Below are positions 8,787 to 14,815 of a stretch of 35,551 nucleotides of DNA, one piece after another. The notes beneath the pieces were generated by a model. It worked only from the letters and a program-made list of their open reading frames with translations, was not told the DNA's origin and searched no databases. Positions within the stretch are counted from its first letter, which is position 1. Each line of letters opens with the position of its first letter. Both the position numbers and the translations under genes were made by a program. The stretch is taken from NCBI GenBank assembly GCA_036258315.1, contig DATADX010000044.1:1-35551 (forward strand), written 5' to 3'. Origin of the DNA: DASSYK01 sp036258315. Its GTDB lineage: Bacteria > Actinomycetota > Thermoleophilia > Solirubrobacterales > 70-9.

Positions 8787-9618
8787 GGCGGGACCTCCAG
8801 CGGCCGAACAGGTTGAGCAGGAATAGGACGAGCACCGCGATCACGAGGAGCAGCACGGAGACGGCGGCGGCGGCGGTCGTGTTGTCGCTCTCGATCCGCC
8901 CGAAGATGTAGACCGACGCGACCTGGGTGTCGAACGGGATGTTGCCCGTGATCAGGACCAGCGAGCCGAACTCGCCGATCGCACGCGCGAACGCGAGCGC
9001 GCAGCCGGCGATGATCGCCGGCGTCAGGTTCGGGAGGACGATGCTGCGGAAGATCCGCCGGTTGCTGGCGCCGAGCGATGCGGCGGCCTCCTCCATCTCC
9101 TCGTCGATCTCGTGCAGGACCGGCTGCACGGCGCGGACCACGAACGGCAGCGTCACGAACAGCAGCGCCAGCCCGACGGCGACCTTGGTGTAGGTGACGT
9201 TGATCCCGATCGGGCTGTCGTTCCCGTACAGGGCGAGAAGCGTGAGCCCGGCGACGATCGTCGGCAGGGCGAAGGGAAGGTCGATGATCGAGTTCACGAT
9301 CCTCTTCCCAGGGAACTCGTCGCGGACGAGCACCCACGCGATCAGCGTCCCCATCACCGCGTTGATCGCGACGACGACGAACGAGGTGATCACCGTCAGC
9401 CGGATCGCGCTCTGCGCCTCGGGCTCGGAGATCGCGTTCCAGAAGGCGCTCAGCCCGTCCTCGGTCGAGCGCAGCACGACCGCGGCGAGCGGGGTCAGGA
9501 CGATGATGCTGAGCCACGTGATCACCACGCCCCGGGTGAGCAGCTCCCCGCCGAAGGGGGCCCGCAGGCCCACCTTCGGCGGGGTCACAGTCGCTGCATC
9601 AGCGGGAGGTGGTGTCAC
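8773..9618 (-). CDS. cysT: Sulfate ABC transporter permease (CysT/CysU)
   Basis: 281-residue membrane permease. The hydrophobic core begins near residue 30 (GVVITWLSIIVLTPLAAVVL); the EAA loop is EEAAASLGASNRRIFRSIVLPNL. LPFALPTIVAGLTLLALYG is typical of the CysT partner. The start is GTG 9618 with GGAG five bases upstream, 18 bases after the sbp stop. It forms the translocation channel with CysW. Confidence 0.92.
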   Translation of the reverse strand: MTPPPADAATVTPPKVGLRAPFGGELLTRGVVITWLSIIVLTPLAAVVLRSTEDGLSAFWNAISEPEAQSAIRLTVITSFVVVAINAVMGTLIAWVLVRDEFPGKRIVNSIIDLPFALPTIVAGLTLLALYGNDSPIGINVTYTKVAVGLALLFVTLPFVVRAVQPVLHEIDEEMEEAAASLGASNRRIFRSIVLPNLTPAIIAGCALAFARAIGEFGSLVLITGNIPFDTQVASVYIFGRIESDNTTAAAAVSVLLLVIAVLVLFLLNLFGRWRSRHDRA

Positions 9619-9636
9619 AGCTGCTCCGGAGCCCCT

Positions 9637-10683
9637 CTACTCGAGCGCCGCACCCTGGTCGCGCAGGATCTGCGTGACCTTTCCGGTCTCGTCGTCGAAG
9701 AACTCCTCGTCGGCCTTCGCCCAGCCGCCGAAGTCCGCGATCGTGAACAGACCGGGAACCTCGGGGAACTTGTCCGTGTTCTGAGCGAGCACGGACTCCG
9801 TCACGGGGCGGTAGCCGTAGTCGGCGAAGATCTGCTGTCCCTCATCGGTGAGGATGAAGTCGAGCAGCGCCTGCGCCGCCTCCGGGTCCTTGGCCTCGGA
9901 CGTGACCGCGGCCGGGTTCTCGATCAGGATCGTCTGCTCGGGAATCACGTACTCGAGCTCGATCCCCTCGTCCTGCGCCTGGATCGCCTCGTTCTCGTAG
10001 CCGATCAGGACGTCGCCCTTGCCGCTCGCGAACGTCTGCAACGAGTCGCGGGCGCTGTCGTCGAGGACGGACGTCTGCTCGAGGATCTGGGCGACGAAGT
10101 CGAGCGCCGCCTGCTCGGACTTGCCCTGCTGGATCTGCGACCCGTACGCGGCCATGATGTTCCACTTCGCGCCGCCCGAGGTCGCCGGGTTGGGCGTGAT
10201 CACCTCGGCACCGCTCTCCACGATGTCCTCCCAGGTCTGGATGTTCTCCGGGTTGCCCGGGCGAACCGAGAGGGTGACCACCGAGTCGGTGATGATCCCC
10301 TTGGTCGGGCCGCTGTTCCAATCCTCGGCGACCAGTCCGCTCTCGACCAGGCTGAGCATGTCGGGCTCCAGCGAGAAGTCGACGAAGTCCGCCTCCTGCC
10401 CCGCCTCGACGGCACGGCGCTGGTCTCCGGACGAGCCGAACGAGGTCGTAAACTCGACGCCGCTGCCAGCGTCGGTGTTCTGGAAGGCTGGGATGATTCC
10501 CTCCTCGAACGCCTGCTGCGGCGTCGAGTAGGCGACCAGGGCGACCTCTCCGCCGCCTCCGCCGCCGCCGTCGTCGTCATCGCCGCCGCAGGCCGCAATC
10601 CCGAGCGTCGCCGCCAGGGCGATCCCCGCGATCCCTAGCCTCGTCGCGAGGCGCGACAGGCGGTTGTTCTTCTCCTTGGTCAT
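9637..10683 (-). CDS. sbp: Sulfate-binding lipoprotein (Sbp/CysP)
   Basis: 348 residues from ATG 10683, with AAAAGGAAG just upstream; the open frame to 10755 has no such site. A lipoprotein signal ends in GIAAC, with the lipidated Cys at about residue 32, followed by an Asp/Gly-rich tether (GGDDDDGGGGGGG). The mature part shows the periplasmic sulfate-binding fold: VALVAYSTPQQAFEEGIIPAF, SFGSSGDQRRAVEAGQEADFV, TPNPATSGGAKWNIMAAYG, DVLIGYENEA and FADYGYRPV. It delivers sulfate to CysT/CysW. First gene of the minus-strand operon, preceded by an AT-rich regulatory region (10684-10820). Confidence 0.94.
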   Translation of the reverse strand: MTKEKNNRLSRLATRLGIAGIALAATLGIAACGGDDDDGGGGGGGEVALVAYSTPQQAFEEGIIPAFQNTDAGSGVEFTTSFGSSGDQRRAVEAGQEADFVDFSLEPDMLSLVESGLVAEDWNSGPTKGIITDSVVTLSVRPGNPENIQTWEDIVESGAEVITPNPATSGGAKWNIMAAYGSQIQQGKSEQAALDFVAQILEQTSVLDDSARDSLQTFASGKGDVLIGYENEAIQAQDEGIELEYVIPEQTILIENPAAVTSEAKDPEAAQALLDFILTDEGQQIFADYGYRPVTESVLAQNTDKFPEVPGLFTIADFGGWAKADEEFFDDETGKVTQILRDQGAALE

Positions 10684-10751
10684 CTTCTTCCTTTTGGTCT
10701 TTCCTGATTGGTTTACTGGACAATGCGAGCGGGCCAAGGTAGCAGAGATCT

Positions 10752-10773
10752 CCACCTTGAGTTGGAAAGGTGG
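10752..10773 (-). promoter_or_regulatory. Hairpin in the sbp leader
   Basis: CCACCTT (10752-10758) and AAGGTGG (10767-10773) form a perfect 7-bp stem with an 8-nt loop. In the sbp transcript the AAGGT of one arm could instead pair with ACCTT complementary to 10736-10740, so two exclusive hairpins are possible. It lies about 70-90 bases upstream of the sbp ATG. Confidence 0.35.
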
Positions 10774-10789
10774 GAAACCTGGTCGGATT

Positions 10790-10820
10790 AAAGTATTTCC
10801 ACTAATCCACTAGAGAAATA
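10790..10820 (-). promoter_or_regulatory. sbp promoter with operator-like inverted repeat
   Basis: On the minus strand TACTTT (10795-10790) fits an actinobacterial -10 element. It overlaps a 27-bp inverted repeat, TATTTC (10794-10799) - 15 bases - GAAATA (10815-10820). A second dyad GGATTA/TAATCC and the tandem repeat TAGTGGAT/TAGTGGAA occupy the same stretch. The region is strikingly AT-rich for this sequence. A repressor bound here would cover the -10 and the presumed -35; the cysteine-free Rrf2 protein at 6358 is the obvious candidate, by inference only. Confidence 0.5.
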
Positions 10821-10870
10821 GGGAAGACACCACTCTGGCTCGCTGGTCGCCGGCTGGGAAAGCTCAGGTC

Positions 10871-10954
10871 ATGCGCCTGATGTTCGGAATCTGGGTGACC
10901 CTGACTGCCTCGGGAATCGTCTTCTACTCCGTGGTCGGCCTCGCGCACCACTGA
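10871..10954 (+). CDS. 27-residue single-helix membrane peptide
   Basis: ATG 10871 to TGA 10952-10954 encodes a 27-residue peptide beginning MRLMFGIW and ending VVGLAHH, with one uninterrupted hydrophobic helix (about residues 4-24). The stop overlaps the next ATG as TGATG, which argues for translational coupling with the DUF6766 gene. The ribosome-binding site is weak (AGG at 10866-10868). The function is unknown. It is divergent from the sbp promoter, so the AT-rich region may serve both directions. Confidence 0.45.
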   Translation: MRLMFGIWVTLTASGIVFYSVVGLAHH

Positions 10955-11635
10955 TGCGGAGCGTGCCAGGTTCGTTCGCGAGCAGTCGCTCTCGCTCTTC
11001 TTTCTGGCCATCTTCCTGGCGGCCGTCGTCGGGCAGGCGGTCGCGGGCCACGCGATGCACAACAAGGAGGCGGCGGAGCACGGCGGGGCGCAGATCTCGA
11101 TCTGGCGCTACGTGACCGGCTCGGACTTCGGCAACGCCGTGATGGAGAACTGGCAGTCGGAGTACCTCAGTTCCTCCTGTTCATGCTCGCCACCGTCTGG
11201 TTGCTTCAACGCGGCTCGCCGGAGTCGAAGCAGATCGGCAAGGCGGGGACGGAGTCCGACGAGGAGCAGCGGATCGGCGAGCACGCCGACGAGCGCTCGC
11301 CCCGCTGGGCCCGGACCGGCGACTGGCGGACCACCATCTACTCGCACTCGCTCCTGATCGCGATGGCGATCATCTTCGTCGGCTCGTGGTTCGCGCAGTC
11401 CGTGACGGGCTGGACCGCCTTCAACGCGGAGCAGGTCGATCACGGCGAGCCCAAGGTGAGCTGGCTCGGCTACGTCGGCTCGGCGACTTTCTGGGAGAGC
11501 ACTTTGCAGAACTGGCAGTCCGAGTTCCTCGCGGTTGGCTCATTCGCCGTGCTCGCGATCTTCCTGCGCCAGCGCGGTTCCCAGGAGTCGAAGCCCGTCG
11601 GCTCCCCCCACGACGCCACCGGCGTCGAGGGCTGA
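10954..11635 (+). pseudogene. DUF6766 membrane protein gene with two frameshifts
   Basis: Three frames together give one DUF6766-like protein. The start ATG 10954 is in frame 1. From about 10959 the frame read is ERARFVREQSLSLFF through MENWQSEYL, ending near 11168. From there a third frame reads QFLLFMLATVWLLQRGSPESK to the stop at 11633-11635. Each jump is explained by loss of one base: CGG(G)AG near 10958 and CTC(C)AG near 11168. The family repeats a unit of membrane helix, NWQSEFL and LRQRGSxESK twice, and both halves are visible (NWQSEYL/LQRGSPESK and NWQSEFL/LRQRGSQESK). It is either a decayed gene or a correct gene with two assembly errors. The function of the family is unknown. Confidence 0.75.
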
Positions 11636-11643
11636 CCCGCCGT

Positions 11644-11659
11644 CGGCGCCCGGGCGCCG
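11644..11659. terminator. 16-bp GC palindrome between convergent genes
   Basis: CGGCGCCCGGGCGCCG is a perfect palindrome able to form a 6-bp stem with a CCGG loop. It lies 8 bases after the DUF6766 stop and 12 bases from the end of the minus-strand basic protein, so a bidirectional terminator is plausible, but there is no T-tract. Confidence 0.3.
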
Positions 11660-11670
11660 GCGCCAAGCAG

Positions 11671-11925
11671 CTAGCGGGCGCGGCTGATCGCGCGCCGCAA
11701 CTGCTCCTTGCCCATCTTCGAGCGGCCGCGGATGTTGAGCCGCGCCGCCTCTCGCCTGAGCTCGTCGCGGGTCTTCGCCTCGCCCTTGCGGACCCCGCTG
11801 GCCTCCTTGCCGAGGGCGGTCTTCGTCCGGGCGGGCAGCTTCTTCAGCGTCTGCTTCTTGCGGGCGCCGGCCTGCGCCTTCTTGACGTTGCGCTTCGCGG
11901 CGCGCCGCTGTGCCTGCGTAGCCAT
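11671..11925 (-). CDS. Small basic protein with Rho_N/SAP-like C-terminal module
   Basis: 84 residues, extremely Lys/Arg/Ala-rich (MATQAQRRAAKRNVKKAQAG...), probably nucleic-acid binding. The last ~33 residues (DELRREAARLNIRGRSKMGK and on) resemble the helix-turn-helix-like module of Rho-N/SAP domains, often annotated in 'plasmid stabilisation' or Rho-N-containing small proteins. The same module ends the upstream gene. ATG 11925 has the excellent site GGAGGAGG and overlaps the preceding stop by one base, so the pair is translationally coupled. The role is unknown. Confidence 0.75.
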   Translation of the reverse strand: MATQAQRRAAKRNVKKAQAGARKKQTLKKLPARTKTALGKEASGVRKGEAKTRDELRREAARLNIRGRSKMGKEQLRRAISRAR

Positions 11926-12266
11926 CAGGACCTCCTCCCCTGGACGGCGCCGAGCAGCTGGCGCTTGTTCATCTTCGAGCGGCCCTCGATGCCGAGCTGC
12001 CGCGCCTCGTTGTAGAGCTGGTCGCGGGTGCGGCCCTTGCGCCCGCCGTGCGAGCGCTTCCCACCGCGACGGCTCGAGGAGATGTCCTGAATTGAGGTCC
12101 GCGAGCCCCGCGCCGACTCGCCCGAGCGGGCGCGCTCCTTGTTCACGATCCGCGCCGCAATCTCCTCGGCGCGATCCCCGGATGCTCCCCTGCGCTTCTC
12201 GCTGTCCTTGATGTGCTCGTACTGGCGGGCGCGCTTGGTGCCCTTCTTCACTCCTCGCGGTGGCAT
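11925..12266 (-). CDS. Basic protein, plasmid-stabilisation-like, with same C-terminal module
   Basis: 113 residues from ATG 12266; ATG 12272 is also in frame, but GGAGG lies seven bases before 12266 and only one before 12272. The N-terminal half (PRGVKKGTKRARQYEHIKDS, then AEEIAARIVNKERARSGES) looks like small actinobacterial and proteobacterial proteins labelled plasmid stabilisation, without proven function. After a Ser/Arg/Gly linker, the C-terminus DQLYNEARQLGIEGRSKMNK matches the module of the next gene. The charge suggests binding to DNA or RNA. No plasmid or toxin genes are nearby, so the label should not be taken as function. Confidence 0.75.
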   Translation of the reverse strand: MPPRGVKKGTKRARQYEHIKDSEKRRGASGDRAEEIAARIVNKERARSGESARGSRTSIQDISSSRRGGKRSHGGRKGRTRDQLYNEARQLGIEGRSKMNKRQLLGAVQGRRS

Positions 12267-12326
12267 CTGCATGCCTCCCTTCGATCGCTTCCGAGCTTGC
12301 CGTTTACCCCGGCAGGCGCACCTGAA

Positions 12327-13346
12327 TCACGAGAACAGGCTCTCCTGCTTCGCCGGGCGCTCCGCAGCTGCCCGCTTCCGCGCCGCCTCGGCGCGCCGGC
12401 GGCTGCGGTCGTAGCGAGGGTCGCGGCTCGCCGGCGCCTTGACGAGCGACCCGAGCCGCTTGCGCTCAGCGGGGGCCGCGTAGGCGCCGCGGGAGTAGAG
12501 GCGCTCGTAGCGCTGCACGAGATCAGGCCGCGCCGCGGACAGCCAGGACATGAAGACCTCCCGTACCCCCGGCCGGAGATGGAGCGCGATCCCGTTCACG
12601 AAGGTCGCGCCCGCCTCGCGGCCGAGCGCGACGATCTCCTCGACCTGCCCGGCTGTGTCGTTGATCCCTGGCATCAGCGGCGCGATCAGGACCCCCGAGG
12701 GAATCCCCGCCTCGTTGAAGCGCGCCACGGCCTCGAGCCGCTTGCGCGGGTGCGGCGTGTGCGGCTCGGTCTCGCGCCAGGCCTTCTCCTCGAGCGTCGG
12801 CACCGAGAAGTTGACGCTCACGTCGGCGACCTCCGCGATCTGCTTGTAGAGCTCGAGGTCGCGCAGCGGCAGCGGTGACTTCGACAGCACCGACGTCGGC
12901 GTGCGCGTGTCGCGCAGCGCCTCGAGCATCGGCGGCATCAGCTCGTAGCGGCCCTCCGCCCACTGATAGGGGTCGGTGTTGGTCCCGAACGCGACCAGCT
13001 CGCGCCTCCAGCGCGGCCGGCTCAGCTCCGCCCGGAGCAGCTCCGGCACGTTGACCTTGACGACGATCTCGCGCTCGAAGTCGCGGCCGGCGTCGAGGTC
13101 GAGGTAGGTGTGGGTGCTGCGAGCGAAGCAGAAAGTGCACGCATGGGCGCAACCCCTGAAGGCGTTGACCGTCCAGTTGAACGGGAGGTAGGTGCCGGGC
13201 ACCCTGTTGAGCGCCGACTTGGCGCGGACCTCGTGGAAGCGGATGCCAAGCGCCTCGGGCGCGTCGAAGGTGCGAACTCGCTCGGTCTCGAGCCCGGGCA
13301 GGGTTCGCTCAGCCTCTCGCTCGGTGCTCTGATCGTCCCAGCGCAT
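12327..13346 (-). CDS. Rv2578c-family radical SAM protein (SPL-like)
   Basis: 339 residues from ATG 13346. The cluster motif CAHACTFC (Cx3Cx2C) follows FNWTVNAFRG, characteristic of the Rv2578c/spore-photoproduct-lyase-like radical SAM group. Further family segments are FGTNTDPYQWAEGRYELM, TSVLSKSPLPLRDL and PLMPGINDT. The C-terminal tail is basic and ends in QESLFS. Radical SAM enzymes use a [4Fe-4S] cluster to cleave S-adenosylmethionine; the substrate here is unknown, and a DNA-repair link is suggested by the LexA box directly before the start. The open frame extends to 14135, but that extension is antisense to udgX. Divergent from udgX. Confidence 0.88.
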   Translation of the reverse strand: MRWDDQSTEREAERTLPGLETERVRTFDAPEALGIRFHEVRAKSALNRVPGTYLPFNWTVNAFRGCAHACTFCFARSTHTYLDLDAGRDFEREIVVKVNVPELLRAELSRPRWRRELVAFGTNTDPYQWAEGRYELMPPMLEALRDTRTPTSVLSKSPLPLRDLELYKQIAEVADVSVNFSVPTLEEKAWRETEPHTPHPRKRLEAVARFNEAGIPSGVLIAPLMPGINDTAGQVEEIVALGREAGATFVNGIALHLRPGVREVFMSWLSAARPDLVQRYERLYSRGAYAAPAERKRLGSLVKAPASRDPRYDRSRRRAEAARKRAAAERPAKQESLFS

Positions 13347-13360
13347 AGAACGTATGTTCG
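13347..13360. promoter_or_regulatory. LexA (SOS) box in divergent promoter
   Basis: GAAC-GTAT-GTTC (13348-13359) with flanking bases reads CGAACATACGTTCT on the minus strand. It matches 13 of 14 positions of the Bacillus/mycobacterial consensus CGAACRNRYGTTYG. It abuts the radical SAM ATG; on that strand GAACAT lies exactly 7 bases before the ATG and could be the -10, so LexA would cover it. The udgX start is 41 bases away on the other side. Confidence 0.75.
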
Positions 13361-13400
13361 CACACGCGTCGGGCCGGTCCAGGACGGGTAGGCCAGTCTC

Positions 13401-14054
13401 GTGGCGACGAAGCAGCTCCCTCTCGATGGAACCGAGGCGTCCGGGGCAGAGGCGCTGATCCCCGCGCGGCCGACGCTGCCGCGGCTGCGCGAGGCGGCGG
13501 CGAACTGCCGGGCATGCCCGCTGTGGGAGAACGCGACCCAGACCGTGTTCGGGGAGGGGCTGAAGCGCGCGCGGGTGATGCTGATCGGCGAGCAGCCGGG
13601 CGATCGCGAGGACCGCGAGGGCAAGCCGTTCGTGGGGCCGGCGGGTGGCGTGCTGGACAAGGCGCTCGACGAGGCCGGGATCGAGCGCGCGGACGCCTAC
13701 GTCACCAACGTCGTCAAGCACTTCAAGTGGGAGGCTCGCGGCAAGCGGCGGATCCACCAAGCCCCGAAGGTGGAGGAGATCAAGGCGTGCGCGCCGTGGA
13801 TCGAGGCCGAGATCGAAGTGGTAGACCCCGACGTGCTCGTCTGCCTCGGCGCGACGGCGGTGCGGGCGATGATCGGCTCGAAGCACCGCGTAATGCGCGA
13901 CCACGGGCAGTTCGTCGAGACGAAGCTCGGGCGGACGGCGGTCGCGACGCTGCACCCCTCGGCGATCCTGCGCGCCGATGATGAGGACCGTGAGGAAGCG
14001 ATGCGAATGCTCGTCGACGACCTCCGCCGAGTCCGCGATCGGCTCGACTCGTAG
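13401..14054 (+). CDS. udgX: UdgX-type uracil-DNA binding protein / glycosylase
   Basis: 217 residues. Family-4-like uracil-DNA glycosylase fold with cluster cysteines at C36, C39, C130 and C148, motif GEQPGD (63-68) with KPFVGPAGG, and HPSAILR near residue 183. Residues 115-119 read KRRIH, the R-loop that distinguishes UdgX; in the characterised mycobacterial enzyme the His of this loop becomes covalently linked to the abasic sugar after uracil removal. It probably acts on uracil in DNA in the cytoplasm. GTG 13401 has no good ribosome-binding site. The LexA box upstream suggests damage induction, shared with the divergent radical SAM gene. Confidence 0.92.
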   Translation: MATKQLPLDGTEASGAEALIPARPTLPRLREAAANCRACPLWENATQTVFGEGLKRARVMLIGEQPGDREDREGKPFVGPAGGVLDKALDEAGIERADAYVTNVVKHFKWEARGKRRIHQAPKVEEIKACAPWIEAEIEVVDPDVLVCLGATAVRAMIGSKHRVMRDHGQFVETKLGRTAVATLHPSAILRADDEDREEAMRMLVDDLRRVRDRLDS

Positions 14055-14077
14055 GGCGGCGCTCGAGCCGAGACGGG

Positions 14078-14083
14078 GATACT
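14078..14083 (+). promoter_or_regulatory. -10-like hexamer before ATG 14091
   Basis: GATACT ends exactly 7 bases before ATG 14091 and there is no Shine-Dalgarno, consistent with a leaderless transcript. Confidence 0.4.
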
Positions 14084-14090
14084 TGCGTCG

Positions 14091-14702
14091 ATGAGCGGCG
14101 AAGGCACCAACGCCACCCTCCACCCGGCCGAGCACCGCGGCTACCGCGAGCTATACCTCAGCTCCCGTCACCTGATCAAGCGCTGGGGGCGGTTGATCTC
14201 GGCGCTCGAAGGGACCGCATACGCGGAGGTGCTCGAGCGCGGGCGCGACCGGGTCGAGAAGCTGCTCGCGGCGCTGCCGACCGAGACCGAGCGCTACGGG
14301 GTCTACGGAGGTCCGATCGCGCTCGGTGTCGGCGCGCGGATGGCGGACCTGCGCGGCGCGTTCACCGACCGCTCGGTCGATACGGGGATGGTGATGCGGC
14401 TTGCGGTGCTCGACATCGAGCACGTGGCGACGCTGCTGGGCCAGCTCGGCGCGCTCGCCCGCTCCCGGGGGGACGACGAGCTGGCGGCATTTTGTCGCGA
14501 GTGGGAGTCCTCGATCCGGCCCGAGGTCGAGACGACCCGCGTCGCGGCGATCTCGGTCGGGGATTCGCCGGAGCTCGCCGCGGCGCCGCTGGACTCTTCG
14601 CTGCTCGGCCGAGCCGCGCACGGGGTCGGCTGGATGCTCGGCTCGGTGGGCGAGACCGTCGATCGCGTCAGCGGCCAGCGCCGCGGGTCGCAGGACCGAT
14701 GA
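14091..14702 (+). CDS. Unrecognised helical protein
   Basis: 203 residues, predicted almost entirely helical, with no signal peptide, no membrane helix and a single cysteine (FCREWESS). I do not recognise a family. Visible features are an N-terminal aromatic/basic stretch YRELYLSSRHLIKRWGRL, a central glycine-rich turn VYGGPIALGVGARMADLRGAF, a Leu-rich helix around LDIEHVATLLGQLGALA, and a C-terminal GVGWMLGSVGETVDRVSGQ segment. The helical-bundle look could be ferritin-like, but no metal-ligand ExxH pattern is evident. It begins 37 bases after udgX and ends with an ATGA overlap with a possible small gene. Confidence 0.7.
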   Translation: MSGEGTNATLHPAEHRGYRELYLSSRHLIKRWGRLISALEGTAYAEVLERGRDRVEKLLAALPTETERYGVYGGPIALGVGARMADLRGAFTDRSVDTGMVMRLAVLDIEHVATLLGQLGALARSRGDDELAAFCREWESSIRPEVETTRVAAISVGDSPELAAAPLDSSLLGRAAHGVGWMLGSVGETVDRVSGQRRGSQDR

Positions 14703-14815
14703 CTGAGGCCGGGATCACCGGTCGCACAGGAAGCGGACAGGCACGCTGGAGCGTCGTGGACGGCGGCGAGTTCAGGACCGACTTCGACCTGACCTACCGG
14801 AGGGTTACCGGCTAG
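14699..14815 (+). CDS. Possible 38-residue coupled protein
   Basis: ATG 14699 overlaps the preceding stop as ATGA; the frame runs 38 codons to TAG 14813-14815. The peptide has an aromatic, beta-prone C-terminal half (RWSVVDGGEFRTDFDLTYRR). Its stop shares CTAG with the stop of the convergent thiSG gene. I recognise no family; the evidence is coupling and exact fit of the gap only. Confidence 0.35.
   Translation: MTEAGITGRTGSGQARWSVVDGGEFRTDFDLTYRRVTG

Noticed and set aside
11671..12266. Plasmid or toxin-antitoxin origin for the small basic gene pair
   Set aside because: No replication, partition, toxin or integrase genes are nearby, and base composition matches the flanks.
13347..14135. N-terminal extension of the radical SAM frame to 14135
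   Set aside because: It lies antisense to udgX, and the family start MRWDD fits ATG 13346 next to the LexA box.
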